Below, piece by piece: positions 43,122 through 53,000 of a DNA stretch of 64,000 nucleotides. The number at the start of each line of letters is the position of its first letter. Within the stretch, counting starts at the first letter, position 1. The stretch is from contig NZ_CP113948.1 of assembly GCF_026810365.1 (NCBI RefSeq), positions 1,823,001-1,887,000 on the forward strand, in the 5' to 3' direction. The DNA is from Flavobacterium praedii. Its GTDB lineage: Bacteria > Bacteroidota > Bacteroidia > Flavobacteriales > Flavobacteriaceae. A program made the position numbers and the translations under genes. The notes under the pieces were generated by a model that did not search any database, was not told where the DNA came from, and saw only the letters and a list, made by a program, of their open reading frames with translations.

Positions 43122-45923
43122 CTATACCTCCATTATATACTCTACAAGTCCTTGATCATGCAACAAATTCATTTTTTTACGCAAACGATATCTTTTTATT
43201 TCTACACTACGTACAGATATGTTAAATAAAGGAGCTACTTCCTTAGAAGTTAGGTTCAATCTTAGATAAGCGCATAATCTCAAATCGTTCGGAGTTAGCG
43301 TAGGATGCAATAGTTTTATTCTTTTTAGAAAGTCTTTATCCGCATTATCAAAAGCTTCTTTGAATACACTCCAAGAATCTTCTTCGCTAATGTTTTTATT
43401 AATGGTACTAATCACCGATTTTAAATTATTGGTTCCATTTTCGGGCGACTTTTTCAAATCTTCTTTGATAAAGGCTAATAGTTCATTTTTACTATTCAAA
43501 CTCATCGTTGAAACGGCTAATTCTCGATTTTTAGAATCTACATCTAAAGAAAGCTGGTCATTTCTTAATTTCATCATTTTTTGCTCGTTTTCTAGCTCTT
43601 GTATTTCTAATAATAAATTATTTTCTTCAATTAGTTTTTCTCTTTGTTTTCTATAATAATTTAAATACGCTTTATTTATAAAATGAGCCATAAACAACAA
43701 CAGAATAAAATAAATAAAAACAGCCAAATTAGTGCTGTACCATGGCTTTAAAACCGTAAAATGATAAACTCCTATTTCTTTTAAAATTGAATTGGCAAAT
43801 TTCGCCCTTACTTTAAAAGTATAATCGCCTGGAGATAAATTTTTAAAACTAACAACTGTTTTAGTGCTCCATCCACTCCAATCCTCCTGGAACCCCTCTA
43901 ATGAATATTGATATTCCGCATTGATAAACTTATTATATTCCGGAATAGAATAATTAAAAGTAATGTTATTAAAATCGTGATCGAAAGTCCCTTGGTCAAT
44001 TAAGTTTCCGAATATAGGATTTTCATTTTGCTTATTAACCGATACAGAAGTTATTGAAACAGCATAATTTTTAAAACTAAAATCATCCAAATTCATCATA
44101 TAATAACCATCTGTAGTTCCTATTAAATATACTGAATAAGAAATTCGAGAAATATTTTCAAAACCCAACATGGAGTTTGTTAAAGAAGCAGGAATTGGTA
44201 TTACATTTTTTTTAAGCTGATTGCTCATTTTGCTCAAAGAAAAATAATGAATGTAATTTTTAGAGAAAAGCCAAATTTTATTAGAATTATCTACAATTAA
44301 CTTACCGGATGTGTATTGATCATTTTTAAAAACAGAACTCAGCAAATCATCTTTTATAAAAAGTTTAGTTTTGGGATTTAATTTAAAAATACCTTCTTTA
44401 TTTGCATAATAAATTAAATTATTAAACTGAATCAAACTGGCATTTTTTCCTTTTCTTGGCGATTCATAAGAAAAAATAGTACTTGCATTTTTCAGTTCTT
44501 TATCCAATTGAAATCGAAACACCCCTTGATTTTCATGACTCACATAAACTTCTAATGCATTGGTAATTTCTAAAAATCGGGAAGAGTAATCAAATCCTTT
44601 GACTTTATTTCTAAAAACCCACTGATTATTAACTTTTTCTAATACCGATATTCCATAATAATTACCTTGCAGCAATAGATTATCATGATGAGGTACCGTC
44701 TCTAATTTCCATGTACCTGAATTTGAAAAAATACATTTAGCAGAAGCATTATCAATTAAAAAAGTACCAGAATCATGCCCACAAAAAAGAGTCCCTTTAT
44801 ATTCAAATAAAGACCAAACTTGACCTTTGGTTCCTTTTATAAATGTAAACTCTTCTTTGCTATTGAAATTTTTATAAAACAATCCTTGATTGGTTCCAAT
44901 GTAAAGTTTATCCTTATATAAAATCGAAGCATAAACAGTCCCCAAAACGCCAGTATCATCTGTTAAACTTTTTATTGGAGAATTCAAATTGATACAATTA
45001 ATTCCATTGTCCAATCCTACCCATAGATTTTCATCTACGTCTTCAAACAACGATAATGCAGTATTATTGCTTAAACCTTTGTTTTGAGAAATATGGTATT
45101 GCAATTTTCCTTCTTTAGATAATATAAATACACCATTCGATACTGTTCCTATGGCAAATCTCCCATCTGAAAGTATTAAACTACTATACACACTACTGGT
45201 TTCTATTTGAGAATCTGCTTCGGTATTAAATTTTGATACCGAGTTTCCTACAACTTTATAAAATCCATTCAATTGGGTTTGCACAAGTAACCCATCACTT
45301 ATTTCAAAAACATTAATAATTCTGTTTTTTATTAAAATTGGGTTGCTTGAAACCAAATGTGCTGTTCCGCGTTCTAATTCAAACAAACCTTCGCCAACGG
45401 TTTGAAAAAAAATGGAATTATTTGTACCGTATGATTTAGTTATAAAACTTTTCGCAGTAATAATTTTAAACGTTTCTGTTTTAGAATCATAAATATAAAT
45501 ACGATTCAGAGATTGAAAAATAACCCACTGATCGTAATTTAAGATATTCCAAAAATTCTCATCATTGAGCATTTGTTTTTTCATGCCCTTACTCAGCGAA
45601 GTATAGTTCAATCTACCATTGGTTTGTCGTGTCCAAAAACCAAATTCCATATAGCAGCCAGTATAAATTCGATTATTTATAACTTTCACAGATCTAATAA
45701 TGGTTTCGTTTGGAGAAGGATACAATTGCCAATTTGCTCCATTAAACTCTAATAAACCAACATTATTTGCCGCATAAACAAATTGGTTTGGAGATTGTGA
45801 AATCATCCAGTTTTGATTTCCAGCCCCATAAAAACTAGGAGCAAATTTCAAAATTGGAGGCAATTCTTGCGAAAAAATCACAGAGAATATAAAAAACAAC
45901 AGAAAGGAGTATTTTGTTTTCAA
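43122..45923 (-). CDS. membrane-anchored propeller/Y_Y_Y regulator with LuxR-type HTH
   Basis: A 933-residue regulator: signal peptide (about 1-17), a long two-component-regulator propeller (about 25-630, repeats such as FEDVDENLWVGLDNGINCI), a Y_Y_Y domain (about 640-725, LSPGDYTFKVRAKF), a membrane helix at 732-751, a coiled coil (about 757-820) and a C-terminal HTH (about 873-933, LTPNDLRLCAYLRL, SKEVAPLFNISVRSVEIKRYRLRKKM). There is no kinase or receiver domain, so it is a one-component sensor that binds DNA from the membrane, like SusR-type regulators. Its place between the two binding-site-bearing operons of the locus strongly suggests that it senses gluco-oligosaccharides and activates them. 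Confidence 0.9.
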   Translation of the reverse strand: MKTKYSFLLFFIFSVIFSQELPPILKFAPSFYGAGNQNWMISQSPNQFVYAANNVGLLEFNGANWQLYPSPNETIIRSVKVINNRIYTGCYMEFGFWTRQTNGRLNYTSLSKGMKKQMLNDENFWNILNYDQWVIFQSLNRIYIYDSKTETFKIITAKSFITKSYGTNNSIFFQTVGEGLFELERGTAHLVSSNPILIKNRIINVFEISDGLLVQTQLNGFYKVVGNSVSKFNTEADSQIETSSVYSSLILSDGRFAIGTVSNGVFILSKEGKLQYHISQNKGLSNNTALSLFEDVDENLWVGLDNGINCINLNSPIKSLTDDTGVLGTVYASILYKDKLYIGTNQGLFYKNFNSKEEFTFIKGTKGQVWSLFEYKGTLFCGHDSGTFLIDNASAKCIFSNSGTWKLETVPHHDNLLLQGNYYGISVLEKVNNQWVFRNKVKGFDYSSRFLEITNALEVYVSHENQGVFRFQLDKELKNASTIFSYESPRKGKNASLIQFNNLIYYANKEGIFKLNPKTKLFIKDDLLSSVFKNDQYTSGKLIVDNSNKIWLFSKNYIHYFSLSKMSNQLKKNVIPIPASLTNSMLGFENISRISYSVYLIGTTDGYYMMNLDDFSFKNYAVSITSVSVNKQNENPIFGNLIDQGTFDHDFNNITFNYSIPEYNKFINAEYQYSLEGFQEDWSGWSTKTVVSFKNLSPGDYTFKVRAKFANSILKEIGVYHFTVLKPWYSTNLAVFIYFILLLFMAHFINKAYLNYYRKQREKLIEENNLLLEIQELENEQKMMKLRNDQLSLDVDSKNRELAVSTMSLNSKNELLAFIKEDLKKSPENGTNNLKSVISTINKNISEEDSWSVFKEAFDNADKDFLKRIKLLHPTLTPNDLRLCAYLRLNLTSKEVAPLFNISVRSVEIKRYRLRKKMNLLHDQGLVEYIMEV

Positions 45924-46108
45924 AGAAGATGTGGTATTTAGATTAAAGACTACTTATTGAAATAATAACATTTTAATAAGTTAAATAATAATTTGGCACT
46001 AACTCAACTATTATTAAAAATACAAATCACTAAACAAAAATAGGATAAAAAACCAATAATCGAATAGAATATGTGCTATTTAATAGCATAAGCTTAGTTT
46101 AACCCATA

Positions 46109-46231
46109 TTCTGAATTAGAAATCCACTACATATAGATCCTTCATCAAAACCAATTACTCACTTCTATTTTTAAAACCGAAAGACAAAAGTGTTTCATCT
46201 TTAAAAAATAGTTCGTCAGCACTTGTTAAAT
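46109..46231. repeat. diverged dispersed repeat, copy 2
   Basis: Shares ordered blocks with 12568-12737 (ATTAGAAAT, CTACAT, AAAACCAA, CTATTTTT, AAAAATAGT, TTGTTA) in the same orientation. It lies in the 419-bp gap between the regulator gene and the FN3 lipoprotein gene, where no reading frame of interest is present. Confidence 0.45.
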
Positions 46232-46281
46232 ATTGAAAAATTCAGTGTTGTAATGAAGTCTAACACAGAATCTGATTTAAA

Positions 46282-46317
46282 ATAAAAAAAAGCGTCTCGG
46301 GAATCCGAGACGCTTTT
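46282..46317 (-). terminator. strong rho-independent terminator of the giant-protein operon
   Basis: AAGCGTCTCGG-GAAT-CCGAGACGCTT is a perfect 11-bp GC-rich stem with a tetraloop; on the minus strand it is followed by TTTTTTATT. It lies 26 bp after the FN3 lipoprotein stop. Confidence 0.92.
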
Positions 46318-46342
46318 AACAAAACAATTAAATGTAAAAAAA

Positions 46343-47029
46343 TTAATTCGTTCTAAATCTCCAAGTTTGGCCAATTGTTTCTCCTCCTTTATCATCCTTA
46401 ACAACAATTTTCCAAAAATATTCTTTTGAAGCCACTACATTTACATCAAGAATTGTAGCATCTTGATTTAAACCAACTTTTTCTGTTGGAGGATTCGTTG
46501 TTCCAAAATAAACATCATAAACAAGTTTGTCCTTAGTATCTACATCCTTTGCTGTCCATTGCAACTGAACCGTTTTTGAGCTCAAAACTGAATTTAATTC
46601 TGGCGAAACAAGATCTGGTGCGAAAGGTAAATAATTAACCACACCATCTCCCGATGTATAAAAACTAAAAATAGCGGAATAGGTACTTGATAAATTTTCA
46701 TTATCTGTTGATTTCACTCTCCAATAATAAGCAGTAGCTTTTTCTAAAGTAAAGTTTTGATACGTTGCTGAACTCTCAGCTGTCATTACAATATGAGCAA
46801 AATCTTTATCTTTAGCTACTTGTATTTGGTAAATTACCGGATCATTATTTGAATCTACAGTTGCATTCCATTGAAAACTAACAGCATTGTTGGTGCACAA
46901 TTTATTGTTTACCGGCGAAACCAATGTTGGTGTTGTAGGCGCTACATTCACAGTCTCTGAAGGAGCGTCTTCATTTCCGCAAGAGATCAAAAATGCACTA
47001 ATGACAGATAAATATATAAACTTTTTCAT
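46343..47029 (-). CDS. lipoprotein with two fibronectin type III-like domains
   Basis: A 228-residue lipoprotein (lipobox FLISC, Cys17). Two beta-sandwich domains, about 32-128 and 135-228, each start with PTLVSPVNN or PDLVSPELN and contain V-x-(F/L)-Q-W, Y-x-(I/V)-x-(V/F) and YYWRVKSTD/YFWKIVVKD strands, the pattern of FN3-like modules in surface lipoproteins. No catalytic site. It starts 2 bp after the stop of the giant secreted protein gene, so they are cotranscribed and perhaps the lipoprotein holds or displays that protein on the surface. Confidence 0.8.
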   Translation of the reverse strand: MKKFIYLSVISAFLISCGNEDAPSETVNVAPTTPTLVSPVNNKLCTNNAVSFQWNATVDSNNDPVIYQIQVAKDKDFAHIVMTAESSATYQNFTLEKATAYYWRVKSTDNENLSSTYSAIFSFYTSGDGVVNYLPFAPDLVSPELNSVLSSKTVQLQWTAKDVDTKDKLVYDVYFGTTNPPTEKVGLNQDATILDVNVVASKEYFWKIVVKDDKGGETIGQTWRFRTN

Positions 47030-47031
47030 CT

Positions 47032-50000
47032 TTATTTTTTTATAATTTTTAAATAGGAAGGAGTATCTAAATATACTTTTACAATATAAATACCAGCTGT
47101 TTGCCCTTCAAGACTCAATCTTACAACTCCATTTTCTAAAGGATACGATTTGCTAGAAATAAACACAGAATTTAAAGTGTATAAATCAATAACGACCTCT
47201 TTTCTAATAGTTGGAATCGCAATTTCAAAACTTCCAGAAGTTGGGTTTGGATATGCCGAAGATGAATATAATATCCCTTCTATATTCTTAGCATAAGTCC
47301 CTTCACATACTTTAGCCGTTTTTACTTCTAACAAACTTTCCTTGTTTACATCTAAAGTAAAAGTAGAAAAAGGGGTTTCAAATTGTTCTTCACCATCCAA
47401 ATAAACTTTATATGGAGCAGTACCTTCAGTCATTACAACCTTAAGTTTGTTATAAGAAGATTTACTGGTTTTTCCTGTAATAGTAGACCCTTGTGGGACA
47501 ACCGCAGTAAAGCTTTGAACAGAAGATTCTCCTTTTACAGAAATTGAAATAGTATAAATTCCAGGAGCAAGATTAAAAACTCTTAAACTGTTTGTTGTAA
47601 ACTCATAGCTTTTATCATTAATAATTGCTATATAAGTATGCGACTCTACAGCTTTAATATTAATTTCTCCATTTTTCTCTCCCAAACATGTTTCTCCAGT
47701 TGTTTCAATTGTGAAATTATTTGATTTAAAATCACGAACAACATTCAAACTTATAGTAGTACTTCCACTTCCTAAACTATTTGTACCTGTTACGGTATAT
47801 AGTGTTGACAGAGTCAATGTTGATGGAGTACCACTAATTGCAGCTGTTGTAGTATCAAAACTTAATCCTGCTGGTAAAGCTGGGCTTATACTATACCCAT
47901 TTACAGGTACTAAACCGCCACTATTATTGATTGACAAAGGATAAATTGGTTTTCCTAATGGGTAGATTTGCGCTGTAACACCATAACTTAATACGGGTTC
48001 CTTAGCAATTTCTACCATCTTAACATCATCAAAATAATAGATTTTCTCCGTTCCATTTGAACCAAATCCGAAGAAAATAGTTGCTTTATCATAATTATAA
48101 GCAAGATTCATGGCAGCAGTTCCTGAAACAGGTTTTGCAAAATCAAATACTATTGTTTCCCAACCTTTTGCATTGGTAACAGTACTTTCTGTTTCTATAG
48201 TGTGGTTTTTATCAGCATGATCTTCAACTTTTAATCGAACGATAGTTCCTGCATCTGGAGACCAAATACGAACGCTCATTTTGGTTACACTAATTGAAAA
48301 AGGAATTTTATTTTTAAATCCTAAACCTGCAGCAGCAGAAATAGTTGTTCCTGCCCAAGTCTCTGATACAGCAGGTTTCACTACTTTGGCCACTTTGTTT
48401 GTTGCCAATGTTGGATCAATTACAACGGTAGAACCTTCAGCACCACCAAATCCTAGTAATGAATAATCTACAGTAGCATTATCAAAAGTAACCGGTAAAT
48501 CCATTTGTGCTAACACTGTTGCCGCATCTTTCCAGAAATAAAAATTATCTAAAAACACATTTGAACCTTGTTTTTCAGAAGTTAACTTCATTTGAAACAC
48601 TTTAGACAGATCAACACCTGGCATAGTAGTGGAATTCAAATCAACATCAAAACTGTTCCATCCTGTTTTAGTAGGTGTGAACTTGAGAGCAGCTTCTACA
48701 CTTCCACCAGGCGTTTGTTGAACAAGAGCTAGGCTAATTGATTTTGCATCATTAAACCATAAATCAATATGAACTTTATTCATATCCAAGACATTGAAAA
48801 CTTCTCCGTCAGGAAGTGTAATCCCTTGGTAAGTGAAATTTTCTAATTTTCGCACTTTATCACCAGCTACAATTACCACGTCCGATACTACAGTAGATTG
48901 TCCCCAACATTGACACCAGTTTCCTTCTTTGTATACTGCATAAGAATCACTAAAAATAGATTTAACTTCTGCTGCATTTCTTACAGGAGGTATTGGAGCA
49001 GCAACCGTTGGGTTGTCAACTGGAGGAGCTACATAGTTAGGATCAAAAAGTTTTTTGGCAGAAAATTTAATATCGTCAAAATACAAAACTACATCTGCAT
49101 TTCTAACTGGATCAGTATCTGATCTGAAATCAGGAAAAACAACAAATTTGTTAATCTGAGTGGCATCACCGCTTTTAATAAATGGCGAAATATCAAAAGT
49201 CATTAACTCCCATTCATTAATTTTTGTATTATTCTTTTTAATTTCGAAAGTTGTACCGTTATAGCTTGTAGCCATTTTAATTCCAACTGGACTAATAACC
49301 GATTTGTACACCATCATGGTTACTGTTGTAGATGTAGCATCTAACTCCCAAGTCCCAATACTTCCTCCTGTCGTTTCACATCCAGCCCAACGTTGTCCCG
49401 TTGGAACAGCTGTAAATTTACCCACCTTGTCTGACGTATTTATTCCAGTTTTTGAAGGGTTGCTCGCAAATTCAAATCCAGTTTGGCCTGGGTTTTCAAA
49501 AGAATCCCAAGTACCTACAACACTGCCTGTTTCAAAAGAAACCAAATAGTTAGTAGATGGGGCAACTGGAATCGAAGCTTGTTTAACATCATCAAAATAA
49601 TAAGTCGAATTGGCACTTCCGTCTCCAATAGTTCCAAAATCAAATATGAAAACCATAAAATCGGCTACATTATTGGTCCCTACTTTTGTAAAATCAAAAG
49701 TTAATTCTTCCCAAGTATTGGCAGTAGTAACCCCTGTGGATTCTTGTTCAAAATTTCCAGCCGTACCTTCAAATTTTAATAAAAGTTTTTTTCCAGCAAC
49801 TGGAGACCAAACTTTTACTTTAAATATTTTATTGGTTGAGAAATCTACTGGTGTAGCCATTTTAATTTTGCTACCTGCCCACATTGCCCCAGCACCTTTC
49901 ACCATTTTGGCAACATTGGCACTTGTATTGATACCGTTACTTTGCGGATTAGTTACTTTAGTTGTTACACCACCATCAAAATCAACAAAAGCATAAGTAG

Positions 50001-53000
50001 CTGCTTCAAAATCTAATGGAAGAGTAGCTCCTGAAACCGCAACCGAACCGGCTGATTGTGTGATTTCGTCAAATAGATATGTTGAATTGGCGCTTCCATC
50101 TCCTGCAGTTCCCAAATCAAATATAAAAACCATATCTGAAGCCGTATTGGTTGTACTCACATTCGAAAAATCAAACGTTAGTTCTTCCCAAGTATTTGCA
50201 GCTGTTACTCCTGCTGATTCTTTTTCAAAATTACCATTAGGACTTTCAAATTTTAATAATAGTTTTTTACCAGCAACTGGTGACCATACTTTTACTTTAA
50301 ATATTTTTTTAGTCGAAAAATCTACTGGAGTAGCCAAAGTAAGTTTACTTCCTCCCCATGGTTGACCAGCCCCTTTTATCATTTTGGCAACAGTAGCTGT
50401 GGTGTTAATTCCTGTTTTGTTAGGGTTAGCTATTGTAGTAGTAGCACCACCATCAAAACCAACAAAAGCAAACGTTCCTGTTTCAAAATCTAATGGAAGC
50501 GTTGGCCCAGTTACCACTGGCGGTGTAGTAACGGGTTGAGTAATTTCGTCAAAATAATAAGTCGAATTAACACTTCCATCACCAACGGTGCCTAAATCAA
50601 ATATGAAAACCATATTATCATTCAAGTTATTTACACCGGCAACTCCTGTATAATCAAACGTAAGTTCTTCCCAAGTATTAGCAGCTGTAGTCGCCGCTTC
50701 TTTTTCGAATGCTGCTCCAGCGCCTTCAAATTTTAATAATAGTTTTTTACCAGCAACTGGTGACCATACTTTTACTTTAATTATTTTCTTTGTAGAAAAA
50801 TCTACTGGAGAAGCCATTTTAAGTTTACTTCCAGCCCATGGTTGACCAGCTCCTTTTACCATTTTGGCTACTGTAGTTGTAGTGTTGATTCCTGTTTTGT
50901 TTGGGTTTGCAACTGTAATAGCGGCACCTCCGTCAAAATCGACAAAAGCAAATGTTCCTGTTTCAAAATCTAGTGGAAGCTTTGGTCCTGTTACAATTGG
51001 AGGTGTACCACTACAAGCAGTTCCAACTTCATATTTAATGTATTTGGTAACCGATTGACCTCCTGCATAAGCGAATTTACAAGCATAACTAATCAAAGAA
51101 CCCGCCTTTTGACCCGTTAATTTTGCTTTGAATATTTTACTTCCAGCAGGATCGTTAACCATAGCTGTCTCTTCAAAAGGGCTTTCTTTCCATAAACCAA
51201 CAACTAGGCCATCTTTTGCATCCAGTAACTCAAAAGCAATATTAACATCTGTTCCAACAGTTTCAAAATTAGCCTTGTAACCAGTTGTAAACGAACCTTG
51301 ACTTGCTTCAGTCAAAACAGCATCACAAACAAGTACTGGTGAAGGAACAGAAGTTTTCGAGAAAGTAATATTGTCAAAGTAAGAAACATTTTCAGTAGAT
51401 CTAGCTTGATAATCCAATGAAATCATCATTGTTACTATATCTGTCGATTGAATTTTTCCAATTTGATTGTAAAATTCAAATGATAGCTCTTCCCATTCAT
51501 TGATTTTCGTGTTTTTTACTTTAATCTCTCCTAGCGAACCTCCATCCGCTACAGCAAATTTTAATGCAACATCACTTATAACGGTTTTGTAAACCATAAT
51601 TTTTACTAAAGAATTTTTAGTATCTAAAGTAAACTTTCCTATATCATTCGTTTTACATCCTGCCCATGGAGCACCTGCAACAGTCGCTGTGTATTTACCA
51701 ACAGTTGCTGATGTATTAATTCCTGAAGCATTAGGATTAGTCACTTTTTCGTATCCTTCAGGTCCAGTGCCATTCTCAAAATTTGCAAATGTCCAAGATG
51801 CACCATGCTCTCCAGTTTCAAAAGTAACAGGGGCATTCATTGCCATTGAAGCATCTACTTCTTTTACAAAATAAATATTATCTAAGTAAACAGTTGTTCC
51901 AGCAGTTACGGATTCAAATTTTAACTCTTTAATACTTATTTTATCTACACTCGTATAGTCAGATAAAATAATATCAATTGAATTCCAACCCGTTAAGGAA
52001 GGATTCACAGTTACGCTTTGTTCAGCCCCTGTTGTAGGAACCAAAAACACTTTCAAAGCATTACAATCTGGAGACCAGACATCCAAATGAAGTTTTGTCA
52101 TTTTGGAAACATCAATTGGACTTTGCAATACAACTCCTTGGTAATTGAAATTAGAGTATTTTTTGGTAGCATTTCCAGAGACAAGAACCTCTTCATATAC
52201 GGTTGATTGCCCCCAACCTGGATTCCAATTGGTTCCTGCCAAATCAGTATAGGCACCACCGCTAAAAAGCGAAATCACGTTAGCTGTAGCGGCTGTTGGT
52301 GTTGCAGCAGCTGCAGTTGGACTGGTTGGTTTAATTCCATCACAATAGCTACCTACCTCATATTTTATGTATTTTGTTACAGACTGTCCCCCTGCATAAG
52401 CAAATTTACAAGCATAACTTATTACATCACCAGGCGTTTGTCCAGTAATTGTTTTAGTGTAAATTTTAGAGCCAACAGGATTGTTTGTCATTGGTATATC
52501 CTCAAAAGGAGTTTCTCTCCACAATCCAACAACTAATCCATCTTTTTGATCTAGTAATTCAAAAGAAATATTCACATTTGTCCCTACTGTTTCAAATTTT
52601 GTTTTGTAGCCAACAGTAAATGAACCTTGTTGAGCATCTGTTAAAATAGCATCACACGCCACAACTGGTGGAGCAACCAAAGATTTCGAAAAAGTTATAT
52701 TATCAAAATAGCTAATACTTTGATCAGTTCTATCTCTAAAATCCATAAAGAAAACAATCTGATCAATTGCTCCAGAAGTGGCTTGACCAATTTTTCCTGA
52801 AAAATCAAAAGTTAATTCTTCCCATTCATTAATTTTGGTATTTGCTACTTTAATCTCTCCTGTAGAACCTCCATCAGCTACAGAAAATTTTATACCAACA
52901 TCACTTATAACCGATTTGTAAACCATTATTTTTATGGTACAATTAGAATAGTTGAGTTTAAAAGTACCAAGATCCGCAGCATGTTTAGATTCACAACCGG

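Noticed and set aside
43360..43656. 98-residue plus-strand frame
   Set aside because: Antisense to the coiled-coil/HTH part of the regulator; Ser/Leu/Phe-rich shadow composition.
49304..50365. Plus-strand frames of 81, 73, 128 and 101 residues antisense to the giant gene
   Set aside because: They mirror the repeated modules on the coding strand (Pro/Thr/Val-rich shadows recurring with the 480-bp period).
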